DNA from: an uncultured Clostridia bacterium
GTDB taxonomy: Bacteria; Bacillota; Clostridia; Oscillospirales; Ruminococcaceae
Assembly (NCBI GenBank): GCA_944386805.1
Contig: CALXCO010000003.1
Location: 61,604 to 125,603 of the forward strand
Direction: 5' to 3'
Length of the DNA: 64,000 nt
Of this stretch, positions 8,125 to 17,585 are shown in pieces. The position numbers and the translations under genes are program-made. The notes under the pieces were generated by a model. It had not been told where the DNA came from. It ran no database searches and saw only the letters and a program-made list of their open reading frames with translations. Position 1 is the stretch's first letter. Each line of letters opens with the position of its first letter.

Positions 8125-9564
8125 TTACAGCTCTCTGGAACTGATAATCTTAATTTCAGGCTGTTTCTGTTGATCACCGTCGGACGGTCCAGGGTCCTTT
8201 TTACGGGAAATCGCCGGCCGGCAGTACCGCGAGATGTTCAGTACAACGCCGATCTGTCCCAGCTGCATCAGCGTCGCACTGCCGCCTGCCGAGAAGAACG
8301 GCAGCGGAATACCGGTGGTCGGCATCGCGTTGGAAACGACCGCGATATTGAGCAGTGCCTGAATGCCGAACTGGAAGACGACACCGATGACTACCATCGA
8401 GCTGAACTTATCTGGCGCACGCATCGCGATAGAAAAGCCACTCGCGACAAACAGGATAAACAGCAAGATGATTGCCAGTGCACCAATCAGCCCCAGCTCT
8501 TCGCAGACAATCGCAAAGATAAAGTCGTTCTGCGGTTCGGATACCCACAGGAACTTCTGGGTAGAGTTTCCCAGTCCGACCCCAAACAGGCCGCCGCTGC
8601 CGATTGCATAAATCGACTGGACTACCTGCCAGGTACTGCCGGTGATATCGCTGAACGGGTCCAGCCAGGTATCAATTCGGGTTCCGATATAGTTAAAGCC
8701 CATCGCCTGCAAAATAACCAGACCGATCAATCCGACCGGAACCAGTGCTGCCAGATAATAAATCTTAGAACCGGCGACAAACATCATTGCGCCGCAGATC
8801 AGCACCATCAGCATAATACAGGACATATGCCGCTGCAATGCGATGACCACCAACACCGGAATCAGGTAGATAAAAAACGGAAGAATACCTTTTTTCAGGG
8901 TGTTCATCTGGCGGTAGTTGATTGAAATCAGCGCCGCAAATACGACAATCAGGCCGAATTTCATCAGCTCCGACGGCTGGAAGGTGCCAAACGGTCCCAG
9001 CGGAATCCAACGTCTGGCGCCACTGGTACTTGCGTTGCCGGCGTCCTTAAAAGCCAACGCCAGCGCAGTCAGCCCCAGGCATCCGAAATAAATCACCTTA
9101 TACATCCGCAGATACAAATGATAGGGTATATAGGACAGCAGGTACATTGCCACCAGTCCCATTCCGACAAACAGACACTGCTTTTTGACCAGCGTCAAAC
9201 CGGAGTTGCTCTCATACAACGACGTCGCATAGCTGGCCGAAAAGACCATAATCAGGCCGATTGTGACCAGTACAATGACAAGAAAGAAAAAGGATACATC
9301 AATCCGTCCGAGTTTGGCCTTTTTTGCGCGCGCCGGTTTTTTGGCGATCTGGGAACGCATCGATTTGCTGCTGCGGGACGCTGTCGGGCGTCCGTTTCTT
9401 CCCGCCGAACGCCGTGCCGACCCGGCTGAAGAGCCACGGGCCGCACCTGCACGCGCAGACGCGTTTCGGACAGAAGTGTTTCGCGCTGAAGGGGTACGGC
9501 GGGCCGTGGAATTGCGGCCAGCCATCGAATCACGGCCTGAAGAGCCGGTTCTGGTTGGGGTCAT
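8125..9564 (-). CDS. ftsW: SEDS-family lipid II polymerase FtsW/SpoVE
   Basis: Polytopic SEDS glycosyltransferase that polymerises lipid II with its cognate class B PBP, here probably the SpoVD-like protein encoded nearby. Membrane segments begin at about residue 90 (FFFLVIVLVTIGLIMVFSA), with family motifs FLWVSEPQNDFIFAIVCEELG and TTGIPLPFFSAGGSATL. The first ~85 residues are a Ser/Arg/Ala-rich, apparently disordered cytoplasmic extension that most FtsW/SpoVE proteins lack. The start is well supported by AAAGGAG seven bases upstream. FtsW and SpoVE cannot be told apart here. Confidence 0.92.
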   Translation of the reverse strand: MTPTRTGSSGRDSMAGRNSTARRTPSARNTSVRNASARAGAARGSSAGSARRSAGRNGRPTASRSSKSMRSQIAKKPARAKKAKLGRIDVSFFFLVIVLVTIGLIMVFSASYATSLYESNSGLTLVKKQCLFVGMGLVAMYLLSYIPYHLYLRMYKVIYFGCLGLTALALAFKDAGNASTSGARRWIPLGPFGTFQPSELMKFGLIVVFAALISINYRQMNTLKKGILPFFIYLIPVLVVIALQRHMSCIMLMVLICGAMMFVAGSKIYYLAALVPVGLIGLVILQAMGFNYIGTRIDTWLDPFSDITGSTWQVVQSIYAIGSGGLFGVGLGNSTQKFLWVSEPQNDFIFAIVCEELGLIGALAIILLFILFVASGFSIAMRAPDKFSSMVVIGVVFQFGIQALLNIAVVSNAMPTTGIPLPFFSAGGSATLMQLGQIGVVLNISRYCRPAISRKKDPGPSDGDQQKQPEIKIISSREL

Positions 9565-9638
9565 CCAGTCACTCCTTTACATCAATAAGCATCAGGATAC
9601 TTGTATCCGGCAGCCGCCCACCCCGGAGCAGCGCCCTT

Positions 9639-10637
9639 TTATAAATAAAAATATGCGCCTGCAACCGCCGCAATCCCACCGGCCAGCGACAGCACGGCAT
9701 AGCCGCCCATCACGGTTTTACCGCTGAGACCATGTGCAATCAGCCATTCGCCCAGGCTCCCGGCCATCGGGTTCTGACGGCCCACCGCCTGACAGGCAAC
9801 TCTAATAATAGCATAGATTCCTTCAAAAAGAAAGGGGATCAGCGCAGGAAGAATAAAAAGAGGCGCACCGCCGGCAATTGCCGCCATCACCGGCAGAACA
9901 CAGCCGGCCATTGCACCGCCGCTTCCTTCCCGCAACCGTTCGGGCGACAATACAAACAGCAATAAGCCCAGCAGCGCACCTGCCGAACCAAACGCCAGCG
10001 CACAGACACCGTCTCCCGCAAAGACCGCGAACACACCGCCGCACCCAAGTGCGCAGACAAACGATACACTCGCACTCTGTCCGCTGACAGCCCGCATCTG
10101 ATCGCCGCCAAACACTGCGCCAACCAGCATGACCAGCATGATGACCGTCCAACCCTGTCCGGCGTCCAGCTGTCCGCCGGCAAACGGCAGCAGCAAAATC
10201 GCCGACCGGTCGCCCGACAGCCGCACCCCTACCAGGAATGCAAAACAGATCACAAACACCATCACCAGCCGCAGCAGCGGATTCATTGGGCTCAGTCGTC
10301 TGGCTCTGCGCCAGTCATCCATCATCCCGACCGCACCGATCAGTGCGGTACAGACCACCACCGCCAACATCTTTCCAATCACAGCGGCAGCCGAAAAAGC
10401 CTCACCGGAATGAAAAAACGCGACTGCCACCATTGCCAGAATGCCAGCCGGCAGCAATGCCAGCAGGTAAAGCAGCCCGCCAAATTCCGGCACAGCCCGC
10501 AATCCCGGACTGAACCCTTCCCCATGTTTTTCGATTGCTGTCCGGGACAGCCCTTTTTTGTCCAGCCAGCCGGACAGCGGTTTGCCCGCGCAGGCTGCAA
10601 TGATAAACGCGGCCACTGCCGCTGCCATCGCAGTCAA
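9639..10637 (-). CDS. MraY-like membrane protein with degenerate active site
   Basis: A 332-residue polytopic protein in the normal mraY position, between murF and ftsW. Its N-terminal pattern (KGLSRTAIEKHGEGFSPG) and AVGMMDDWRR match the start and first Asp-Asp motif of the phospho-MurNAc-pentapeptide transferase family. The NxxDGLDGL motif is not recognisable (the region reads GGDQMRAVSGQSA), the GDTGS motif is replaced by GSAGALLG, and the C-terminal HHH motif is missing (SLGEWLIAHGLS). It is therefore probably not a standard MraY enzyme; it may be a pseudoenzyme or a much-diverged transferase. The TTG start, six bases after GGAAGG, is preferred to an ATG three codons on. Confidence 0.7.
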   Translation of the reverse strand: MTAMAAAVAAFIIAACAGKPLSGWLDKKGLSRTAIEKHGEGFSPGLRAVPEFGGLLYLLALLPAGILAMVAVAFFHSGEAFSAAAVIGKMLAVVVCTALIGAVGMMDDWRRARRLSPMNPLLRLVMVFVICFAFLVGVRLSGDRSAILLLPFAGGQLDAGQGWTVIMLVMLVGAVFGGDQMRAVSGQSASVSFVCALGCGGVFAVFAGDGVCALAFGSAGALLGLLLFVLSPERLREGSGGAMAGCVLPVMAAIAGGAPLFILPALIPFLFEGIYAIIRVACQAVGRQNPMAGSLGEWLIAHGLSGKTVMGGYAVLSLAGGIAAVAGAYFYL

Positions 10638-10651
10638 ACGAATCCTTCCTT

Positions 10652-12040
10652 TCAGCTTTTACCGTCCGATTTCACCCGGCGGAGGTCCCGGTCATGATAG
10701 ACATACCGGATAACCGTTTCCAGTCTGGATTTTCTGCCGCCCTTAAACAGCAGCACATCTCCATTGCGCCGGTCGGTGCGCAGATACTGTGCAATCGCCT
10801 CCGGCGACGGGAAAATCTGCACACGGGTACGGGAGTAAGGCGCGGCGCCTTCCGCGACCTCGGCGGCATGTTCACCACACACCAGAATCATATCTGCGCC
10901 AGCCTGTGCGATACGGCGTCCGGCTGCACGGTGAGCAGAAGCCGCGGTCGAACCGAGGTCTTCCATCTCACCCAGCACAGCGATTTTGCGTTTGCCGTCA
11001 AACTGTGCAAAGTAATCGGCCGCTTCCCGCACCGATTCCGGCGTCGAAGTCCAGCTGTCGTCGATAATCGTGACCCCCATCGAGGTCGTCATCAGGCTGA
11101 GCCGTCCGGGCAGTGCACGGAACCGTTCCAGCACCCGCTGGATGGTCGACTCCGGCACCCCCATCAGCACCGAGGCAGCAAACGCGGCCAGCGCATTATA
11201 ACAATTGCCGATTCCCGGCATTTGCAGCCGGATACGGGTTGTTTTGCCATAGCAGCTGACGTCCATCACCGTTGCATCGCGTTCCCGGCTGACGATTTTA
11301 CCGTTGACATCGCAGGGAGTCTCAATGCCGTAATACAGCACATCTCCAGAGACATCTCCGGCCAGATTATACAGCATCGGGTCATCGGCGCACAGAATAA
11401 CCGGGTCAGTGCTCGCCATTGCACGGGTCAGCGACATCCGTTCTTTGAGGATGGTCTCCTTATTGCCAAACGAGCCGATATGGGCGCTGCCGATGCCGGT
11501 GATAATGGCCGCCGAAGGACGGCAGATCTTCCCCAGCCGTTCAAAGCTGCCCGGCGTTGTAAATCCCATCTCGACCACTGCACAGCGGTCGTCGGCATCC
11601 AATCCCAGCAGTGTTTCCGGCACACCAAGGTCGCCGGTCAGTTCCCAGCGGGTACGGCTGGTTTTCTGTTCTTCCGACAGGATACGGTAGAGCATCTCAC
11701 GAACAGTTGTTTTACCGTCTGCGCCTGCGATTGTAATGATACGGGTATGAAACTGCCGCCGGTACCAGGACGCAATCCTGCAAAAAGTATCATACGGCGC
11801 TGCGTCGGAAACCGCGCAGGGCACGCCGCATTCGGCGCAGGAATGGTCCGAAATCACCGCAGCAGCCCCTTTCGCGACCGCCTCAGCGGCTGTACCCGGC
11901 TTGAGTTCCAGATAAAGGCACCCAGGGTGCACTTCTCCAAGGTCAGCCGCAATCCAGCTGACTTCCATCTCCTGTTCCGGTTTTACAACCCACTCGGCAT
12001 CTGCCGCTTTTACAATCCAGTCAAGATTCATCCTTTGCAT
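10652..12040 (-). CDS. murF: MurF-like Mur ligase
   Basis: By family and position, UDP-MurNAc-tripeptide:D-Ala-D-Ala ligase, the ATP-dependent cytosolic step that completes the pentapeptide. The 462-residue protein shows the N-terminal substrate domain, the P-loop GADGKTTVREM, the Mg-site glutamate in VVEMGFTTPG, and a C-terminal ligase domain with LFKGGRKSRLE. Several motifs deviate from typical MurF: P-loop GADGK rather than GSNGK/GTNGK, and DDSWTSTPES where DD.YNANP.S is usual. Start at an ATG seven bases after GGGG; an ATG three codons later is possible. Confidence 0.85.
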   Translation of the reverse strand: MQRMNLDWIVKAADAEWVVKPEQEMEVSWIAADLGEVHPGCLYLELKPGTAAEAVAKGAAAVISDHSCAECGVPCAVSDAAPYDTFCRIASWYRRQFHTRIITIAGADGKTTVREMLYRILSEEQKTSRTRWELTGDLGVPETLLGLDADDRCAVVEMGFTTPGSFERLGKICRPSAAIITGIGSAHIGSFGNKETILKERMSLTRAMASTDPVILCADDPMLYNLAGDVSGDVLYYGIETPCDVNGKIVSRERDATVMDVSCYGKTTRIRLQMPGIGNCYNALAAFAASVLMGVPESTIQRVLERFRALPGRLSLMTTSMGVTIIDDSWTSTPESVREAADYFAQFDGKRKIAVLGEMEDLGSTAASAHRAAGRRIAQAGADMILVCGEHAAEVAEGAAPYSRTRVQIFPSPEAIAQYLRTDRRNGDVLLFKGGRKSRLETVIRYVYHDRDLRRVKSDGKS

Positions 12041-12092
12041 ATCCTTGCCCCTTTTCAGCAGTATCGCCGCATCCTCCGCCTCTCATACGGTC

Positions 12093-13571
12093 TCAGTGCG
12101 CCTGCGTCTGTGCGAGCGCTTCGGCGACGACCTCCCGTTCATCAAAGTGGAATTTTTCATGTCCGATAATCTGGTAATCCTCGTGTCCCTTACCTGCCAG
12201 GACGATGGTATCCCCCGGCTGCGCATTGCGGACAGCGTAATAAATTGCCTCACGGCGGTTGACAATCGTCACATGCGGGGTATCATACCCTTCCAGTCCC
12301 GGCAGAATTTCATCGATAATTGCCTGCGGGTCTTCGGTGCGGGGATTATCCGAGGTCACAATGACAAAATCCGCGTACTTTGCCGCAGCTGCCGCCATCA
12401 GCGGACGTTTGGTGCGGTCGCGGTCGCCGCCGCAGCCAAACAGGCAGACCAGCCGTCCCCTGACCGTCTCCTTAAGGGAAGACAGCACATTTTCCAGCGG
12501 GTCGGGTGCATGGGCATAGTCGGTAATCACGGTAAAATCGCGGCCGGTCGGGATAATCTCAATTCTTCCCTTTACCCCGGTCACACGGCCGAGAGAGCTG
12601 ACGATCTGTTCCATCTCAAGCCCCAGCTGAAGGCAGGCACCAGCCGCCGCCAGCGCATTGCGGACCGAAAACAGTCCCGGCATCGCGAAATGCACCGGAT
12701 ATTCCTTACCTTTATACACCAGTGTAAACTGGACGCTTTCCGGATGGCAGACGATATCTTTTGCTGAAAGGTCGGCCTCATTTTCTGCCGAGAAGGTCAG
12801 CACCGGGATTTCTTTTCCCGCAAGCTGGGGAAGCTGTTCAAGCAGCGTCCGTCCATGCGGGTCGTCGATGCCGATAACGGCACTGCTGCAGCGGGTAAAC
12901 AGCTTTTTCTTGGCGGCAAAATAGCTTTCCATATTCCCATGATAGTCCAGATGTTCATGGGAGAGATTGGTAAACACCGCGGTCTGATACCAGCTGTCGC
13001 CAATCCGCTGCTGTTCCAGCGCATGGGAGGAAACCTCCATCACACAGTATCCGCATCCGGCATCCCGCATCTGTGCGTACAGTGATTCCAGTTTCATCGC
13101 CTCAGGGGTGGTATTTTCCGCGTGGATAACGGTCTCCCCGATTTCATTCTGAATCGTACCGATCAGGCCGACCAGATTGCCGGCGTCGGTCAGAATCCGT
13201 TTAATCAGGCTGGTGACCGTTGTTTTACCCTTGGTGCCGGTGACGCCGACCAGCTGCATCGAACGGGAGGGGTGGCCGAAAAAGGCAGATGCAGCCCTTC
13301 CGTAAAAATCGTGAGTATCACTGACCGTGATTTCCCTTTCCAGTCCCAGCTTATGCTCGGTGACGACGCACGCCGCGCCTTTTTCCAGCGCAGCAGCCGC
13401 AAAGGTATGCCCGTCAACGTTCCCGCCGTGGATACAAACAAACATACTTCCCTTTCCCGCCTGTCTGGAGTCACAGGTAATCGAGGTAATTTCGCAGTCA
13501 AATCCGGGCTTTTCTCCGAGGGAAAGCCCATCCGAACAATCAATTCCGTTTAATATTTCTGAAAGCAGCAT
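12093..13571 (-). CDS. murE: UDP-MurNAc-L-Ala-D-Glu:meso-diaminopimelate ligase
   Basis: Adds the third residue of the peptidoglycan stem peptide in the cytosol. The 492-residue protein has P-loop GVTGTKGKTTVTS, the ENTTPEAM loop, EVSSHAL and the specificity motif DNPRTEDP. DNPR is the signature of meso-DAP-adding enzymes; Lys-adding forms read D(D/N)P(N/A) there, so the wall is predicted to be DAP type. The ATG follows GGAAGAAACAGG. Spacing to spoVD (40 bases) and murF (52 bases) indicates one operon. Confidence 0.97.
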   Translation of the reverse strand: MLLSEILNGIDCSDGLSLGEKPGFDCEITSITCDSRQAGKGSMFVCIHGGNVDGHTFAAAALEKGAACVVTEHKLGLEREITVSDTHDFYGRAASAFFGHPSRSMQLVGVTGTKGKTTVTSLIKRILTDAGNLVGLIGTIQNEIGETVIHAENTTPEAMKLESLYAQMRDAGCGYCVMEVSSHALEQQRIGDSWYQTAVFTNLSHEHLDYHGNMESYFAAKKKLFTRCSSAVIGIDDPHGRTLLEQLPQLAGKEIPVLTFSAENEADLSAKDIVCHPESVQFTLVYKGKEYPVHFAMPGLFSVRNALAAAGACLQLGLEMEQIVSSLGRVTGVKGRIEIIPTGRDFTVITDYAHAPDPLENVLSSLKETVRGRLVCLFGCGGDRDRTKRPLMAAAAAKYADFVIVTSDNPRTEDPQAIIDEILPGLEGYDTPHVTIVNRREAIYYAVRNAQPGDTIVLAGKGHEDYQIIGHEKFHFDEREVVAEALAQTQAH

Positions 13572-13610
13572 CCTGTTTCTTCCTTTCCATAGCCGAGTTG
13601 CGGCGGCAGA

Positions 13611-15902
13611 TTATGCGCCGTCCTCGCCCGATACCACACATTCAATCTCAACAACCGTACCGCGTTCCAACGAATCCCCGGCTTCATATTCCTGAGAGAC
13701 GACCCGTGCCTTGGAGTTGTTGGCAGCGCCGCCGGTGACCTGAACATTCAGGCCATAATTGCCCAGCGTCTGGCTGGCCTGGGTCGGCGACATTCCAATG
13801 ACATTGGGCATTGTCACCATCGAGATCTCCGAGCCTTCGGTATACAGCACAACCGTCGATTCATTCGGCACACGGCTGCTCTCATCCGGGAAGACGTCGA
13901 TAACCGACTCGCCGTTTCCGATTACATAAGCATCCAGACCCTGTGCGGACAGTTTGGATTTTGCGGTTGCAATATCCAGTCCGACCAGGCTGGACGGAAC
14001 GGAAACGTCCTGTTCTTCCAGTTCCTCATCGGTAAAGGTGGTGGTCACGCCGAGATAGGGCAGAATATCCTGCATGATGCTGGAAGCAAGCGGACCGACA
14101 ACAGTATTTGCATAAGAAGTATCGCCCTGTGTCGGACTGTCAATCAGAACTATTGCCGCGACCTGGGGGTCATCTGCCGGAGCAAAGACAAAGTAGGAGA
14201 AAACGTACATCTCCTCTTCGCCTTCTTCCAGCTTGTTGGACAGAATCTGAGCAGTACCGGACTTACCGCCAATGCTGTAACCCTTAACGTAAGCGTTGGT
14301 GCCACCATTTGCCGAGACGACCTGTTCCAGTGCGTCACGCATGATCGCAGAGTTTTCTTCCGAAATAACCTGACGTTTGACAGTCGTACCAAACTCCTGA
14401 ACGGTATTGCCGTCAGAATCGATAATCCGGTCGACCACGCGGGGAACCAGAAGGTTACCGCCGTTGACTGCCGCCACTGCTGCCGTCATCATCTGCAAAG
14501 GGGTCATGGTATTCGACTGACCGAACGAGCAGGACGCCAGCGAAATATTGTTCATCGTATCATCGTAATAAACGCCGATTCTCTCTGCCGGCAGGTCGAT
14601 GCCGGTCTTTTCAGTCAGGCCGAACGCCTGATAATATTCAAAAAACCGCTCCTGTCCAAGGTCCAGACCGATCTGCATGAAGGCCGGGTTGCAGGAGTTT
14701 ACAAGTGCCTCGGTAAAGGTTTCGGCACCATGACCGGTACGGTTATGGCAGTGAATCTGCAGGGTGCTGCTGCCATCCTGGAAATTGACAACGCCGTTGC
14801 AGTAATAGGTCGAAGCGAGGCTTGCGGTTCCTTCTTCCAGTGCCGCAGAAGCGGTGACAACCTTGAAAACCGAACCGGGTTCATAGGTATCCGTGATAGC
14901 CTTATTCTGCCACTGTGCCTCACGCGCATTCTGTCTGGCCTCTGTTTTTTCGTCCTCAGTCTCCAGCTGGTCGATCTGATTCAGAGTATACTCATAAGTC
15001 AGAGTATACGGGTCATTACAGTCATAGTGCGGGTAATCGGCCATACCCAGAATTGCGCCGGTATTGGTGTCCATGACCATAATCAGTGCGCCGCCTTCCG
15101 GCTGGTACTGGTCGACTGCACTTTGCAGTTCCTTTTCGATATACTGCTGGATAACAGTATCGATGGTTGTCACAATCGAATAGCCGTCCACTGCGTCAAA
15201 CGTCTTCTCATAAGTCGTCGGCAGGTTGTCACCCAGCGAGTCCTTCGCAGTAATAACACGGCCGTCGGTGCCGGACAGGACGCTGTTGTACTGTGCTTCC
15301 AGGCCGTAGACACCGGTATTTTCGCTGTTGCAAAAGCCGATTACACTCGATGCAAGGGTCGAATACGGGTAATACCGCTTGGTCGAGACTTCGGTCGAAA
15401 CGCCGACATAATCATATTCATTCAGCATTTCCTGAAGAGCGGTGACGGTCGTTTTATCGACACGGTCAGCAACCTTGCGGTAATTTCTATTGGTATAGGA
15501 CATCTGTTCCAGGATATAATCGACATCCTTGCCCAGTACCTCCGCCAGCCGGGTTGCAAACAGATTGAGATATTCTTCCTTATTGACCGGCTGATCGAAT
15601 TCATCCGTTTCCGGGACATTATCATCAATGGTTCTCGGATCGATTATGATATTCCATGCGGTCGCGCTCTGAGCGAGCACGTTCATATTGGTATCGTAGA
15701 TGGTACCGCGGTTGGCAGCGATGGTCATATCCGAGAGCTGTTGACGTGCAGCACGTCCCTCCATCTCCTCACCCCGGACAATCGACCAGTTGAACAGGTT
15801 GGCGACGATCCATACCAGAATCAGCAGCATGACCGGACAGACGACAAAGATCAGCCGCTGCATGGATGTAAATTTATCCATTCTTTTGAAAAAGCGAAAC
15901 AT
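13611..15902 (-). CDS. spoVD: SpoVD/FtsI-type penicillin-binding protein with two PASTA domains
   Basis: Class B PBP (transpeptidase) that cross-links septal or spore-cortex peptidoglycan. It has 763 residues: an N-terminal membrane anchor (LIFVVCPVMLLILVWIVANL), a dimerisation domain (NRGTIYDTN), and a transpeptidase domain with SxxK in PGSVFKVV, SFGQSNTMTPLQM and KSGTAQ. Two C-terminal PASTA repeats begin near VPSSLVGLDIATA and MPNVIGMSPTQAS. PASTA domains in this position are seen in SpoVD and in clostridial/cocci PBP2 proteins, so a vegetative FtsI role is equally possible. The start ATG follows GGGAGGG by four bases. Confidence 0.93.
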   Translation of the reverse strand: MFRFFKRMDKFTSMQRLIFVVCPVMLLILVWIVANLFNWSIVRGEEMEGRAARQQLSDMTIAANRGTIYDTNMNVLAQSATAWNIIIDPRTIDDNVPETDEFDQPVNKEEYLNLFATRLAEVLGKDVDYILEQMSYTNRNYRKVADRVDKTTVTALQEMLNEYDYVGVSTEVSTKRYYPYSTLASSVIGFCNSENTGVYGLEAQYNSVLSGTDGRVITAKDSLGDNLPTTYEKTFDAVDGYSIVTTIDTVIQQYIEKELQSAVDQYQPEGGALIMVMDTNTGAILGMADYPHYDCNDPYTLTYEYTLNQIDQLETEDEKTEARQNAREAQWQNKAITDTYEPGSVFKVVTASAALEEGTASLASTYYCNGVVNFQDGSSTLQIHCHNRTGHGAETFTEALVNSCNPAFMQIGLDLGQERFFEYYQAFGLTEKTGIDLPAERIGVYYDDTMNNISLASCSFGQSNTMTPLQMMTAAVAAVNGGNLLVPRVVDRIIDSDGNTVQEFGTTVKRQVISEENSAIMRDALEQVVSANGGTNAYVKGYSIGGKSGTAQILSNKLEEGEEEMYVFSYFVFAPADDPQVAAIVLIDSPTQGDTSYANTVVGPLASSIMQDILPYLGVTTTFTDEELEEQDVSVPSSLVGLDIATAKSKLSAQGLDAYVIGNGESVIDVFPDESSRVPNESTVVLYTEGSEISMVTMPNVIGMSPTQASQTLGNYGLNVQVTGGAANNSKARVVSQEYEAGDSLERGTVVEIECVVSGEDGA

Positions 15903-16000
15903 AAAACCCTCCCACAGATCGACGGGTGCACAGGCATTCCCACGCAGATGACGCCATCAGCCGACAAAAAATAGACACAGTGCAAAACATCTGTAAACAT

Positions 16001-16045
16001 TTACGAAAAATGCCTATATATGAACAGAAGGTCAAGATAAACCAT
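16001..16045 (-). CDS. Possible 14-residue leader peptide upstream of spoVD
   Basis: AGGAGG followed five bases later by ATG and 14 sense codons (MVYLDLLFIYRHFS) in the otherwise empty 190-base gap between ftsL and spoVD. The ribosome binding site is stronger than those of the flanking genes. No homologue is recognised and the ORF may be chance. Confidence 0.25.
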   Translation of the reverse strand: MVYLDLLFIYRHFS

Positions 16046-16091
16046 CTCAACCTCCTATTATTTCCTATTCAGTTATAACCGCGGATATGTA

Positions 16092-16547
16092 TCAGATATC
16101 AATTCCAAGCCCTTCCAGAAATTCCACCAGAATATCCACCAGCGTCTTATTTTTTTCAGGTGTCTGGATGACATTTTCCTGTTCAACCTTCAGGTAAGTA
16201 ACCTGGGAGTTGTCAGGCTTGACCATTCCCAGCTCTTCGGTTGCGATTTCCTCAACCTGTGCAAGAGACATCTGACCGTCCAGTTCTGCCTCCATTCTGA
16301 CCTTTTCACTGGTCAGTTCCGACAGATAATCGGTTGCTTCATTGATGCTGACATTCAGCTGTGCGATCTGAACCCGTCCGTAGAGAGCGGCAAAAACAAT
16401 CGCCAGAATGACGAGCGCCGACGATAAAATCCGTGCCGGATGTACAACCCTTTCCCGTTTGGGCAGGCGTTCTATCGCCGGCGCATGGGAAGGTCCTGAA
16501 AACTGTTCAAAATTATATTCTCTTTTTGATGCGAGATTGCTTTGCAT
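16092..16547 (-). CDS. ftsL: FtsL-like septum formation protein
   Basis: Small bitopic protein of 151 residues in the ftsL position between rsmH and the PBP gene. It has a basic cytoplasmic N-terminus, one membrane helix (ILSSALVILAIVFAALYG) and a predicted coiled coil (about residues 65-105, LNVSINEATDYLSELTSEKV onward) ending in EELGMVKP, a pattern typical of FtsL/DivIC. Sequence conservation in this family is weak, so gene order is the main support. AAAGGAG lies ten bases before the ATG. Confidence 0.8.
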   Translation of the reverse strand: MQSNLASKREYNFEQFSGPSHAPAIERLPKRERVVHPARILSSALVILAIVFAALYGRVQIAQLNVSINEATDYLSELTSEKVRMEAELDGQMSLAQVEEIATEELGMVKPDNSQVTYLKVEQENVIQTPEKNKTLVDILVEFLEGLGIDI

Positions 16548-16570
16548 GGAAGCATTACTCCTTTGAGGAA

Positions 16571-17512
16571 TTAGTCATTGCGGGCGTGGATTTTTTCCAG
16601 AATCCGCAGCTTGGCACTGGCTGAACGGTGGTTTTCGGCCAGCTCAGCGGGACCAGGCAGAATTGGTTTTTTATTGACCAGTCTGGCCGCCGGCGTCCGT
16701 CCACAGACGCATACCGGGAATTCCGGCGGGCAGATACAGCCCGTCGCCAGCTGGGCAAATTTCTGTTTGACCATCCGGTCTTCCAGCGAATGGAAGGTGA
16801 TGATCACCAGCCTGCCGCCTTCTGCGAGGCAGTCGAACGCGGCATCAATCCCCTGGGACAGCACGTCCAGCTCGGAATTAACCGCAATTCTCAGTGCCTG
16901 AAAGGTACGCTTACAGGGATTTTTCTCCCTTTTCGCAGCTGCCGGCATCGAAGCCTTGACGATCTCGACCAGCTGCAATGTTGTTTCGACCGGAGCTTTT
17001 TCCCTGGCCCGGACGATGTTACGGGCGATTGAACGAGCGTAGCGTTCTTCCCCGTATTCCCATAAAATTCTTGCGATTTCCCATTCCGGCAGACTGGCAA
17101 GAAGATCAGCCGCCGTTGTACCCGACTGCGACATCCGCATATCCAGCGGTGCATCCTCCCGATAGGAGAAACCGCGGGACGGGTTGTCCAGCTGCCAGGA
17201 CGATACTCCCAGATCCAAAAGGACCCCATCGACCGGAAGCGCCTGCCGTGCTTCAAGCACCGTCTTCATCTGGCAGAAATTGGTCTGGATGACCTCTGCC
17301 TGTGGAAACGGAGCGAGCCGTTCAGTCGCGACCTTCACTGCGTCCGGATCCTGATCCAGCGCGTAAAGTCTGCCGCCGTCGGTCAGGCGAGCGGCAATTT
17401 CCCGGCTGTGACCGGCGCCGCCAGCCGTACCGTCGACATATCTGCCGTCCGGGCGGATGCGGAGACCTTCCAGGCATTCCCGGAGCAGCACGCTGTAGTG
17501 TGTAAACTCCAC
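16571..17512 (-). CDS. rsmH: 16S rRNA (cytosine1402-N4)-methyltransferase
   Basis: SAM-dependent methyltransferase acting on C1402 in the 30S P site, and the usual first gene of dcw clusters. The 313-residue protein begins with HYSVLLRECLEGL and contains VDGTAGGAGHS (SAM site), GVLLDLGVSSWQLD and SFHSLEDRMVK. The start is a GTG seven bases after GGAGGGG. A near-consensus promoter lies just upstream and probably drives the cluster. Confidence 0.97.
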   Translation of the reverse strand: MEFTHYSVLLRECLEGLRIRPDGRYVDGTAGGAGHSREIAARLTDGGRLYALDQDPDAVKVATERLAPFPQAEVIQTNFCQMKTVLEARQALPVDGVLLDLGVSSWQLDNPSRGFSYREDAPLDMRMSQSGTTAADLLASLPEWEIARILWEYGEERYARSIARNIVRAREKAPVETTLQLVEIVKASMPAAAKREKNPCKRTFQALRIAVNSELDVLSQGIDAAFDCLAEGGRLVIITFHSLEDRMVKQKFAQLATGCICPPEFPVCVCGRTPAARLVNKKPILPGPAELAENHRSASAKLRILEKIHARND

Positions 17513-17585
17513 AAATACCCCTCCACAGTCAGATTTGAACGGGTGACAGGTGCATCAGGATACACCAATCCCCATTGATATCATT

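Noticed and set aside
6931..8925. 664-codon open frame antisense to murG and ftsW
   Set aside because: Spans two convincing genes on the other strand and has no recognisable motif.
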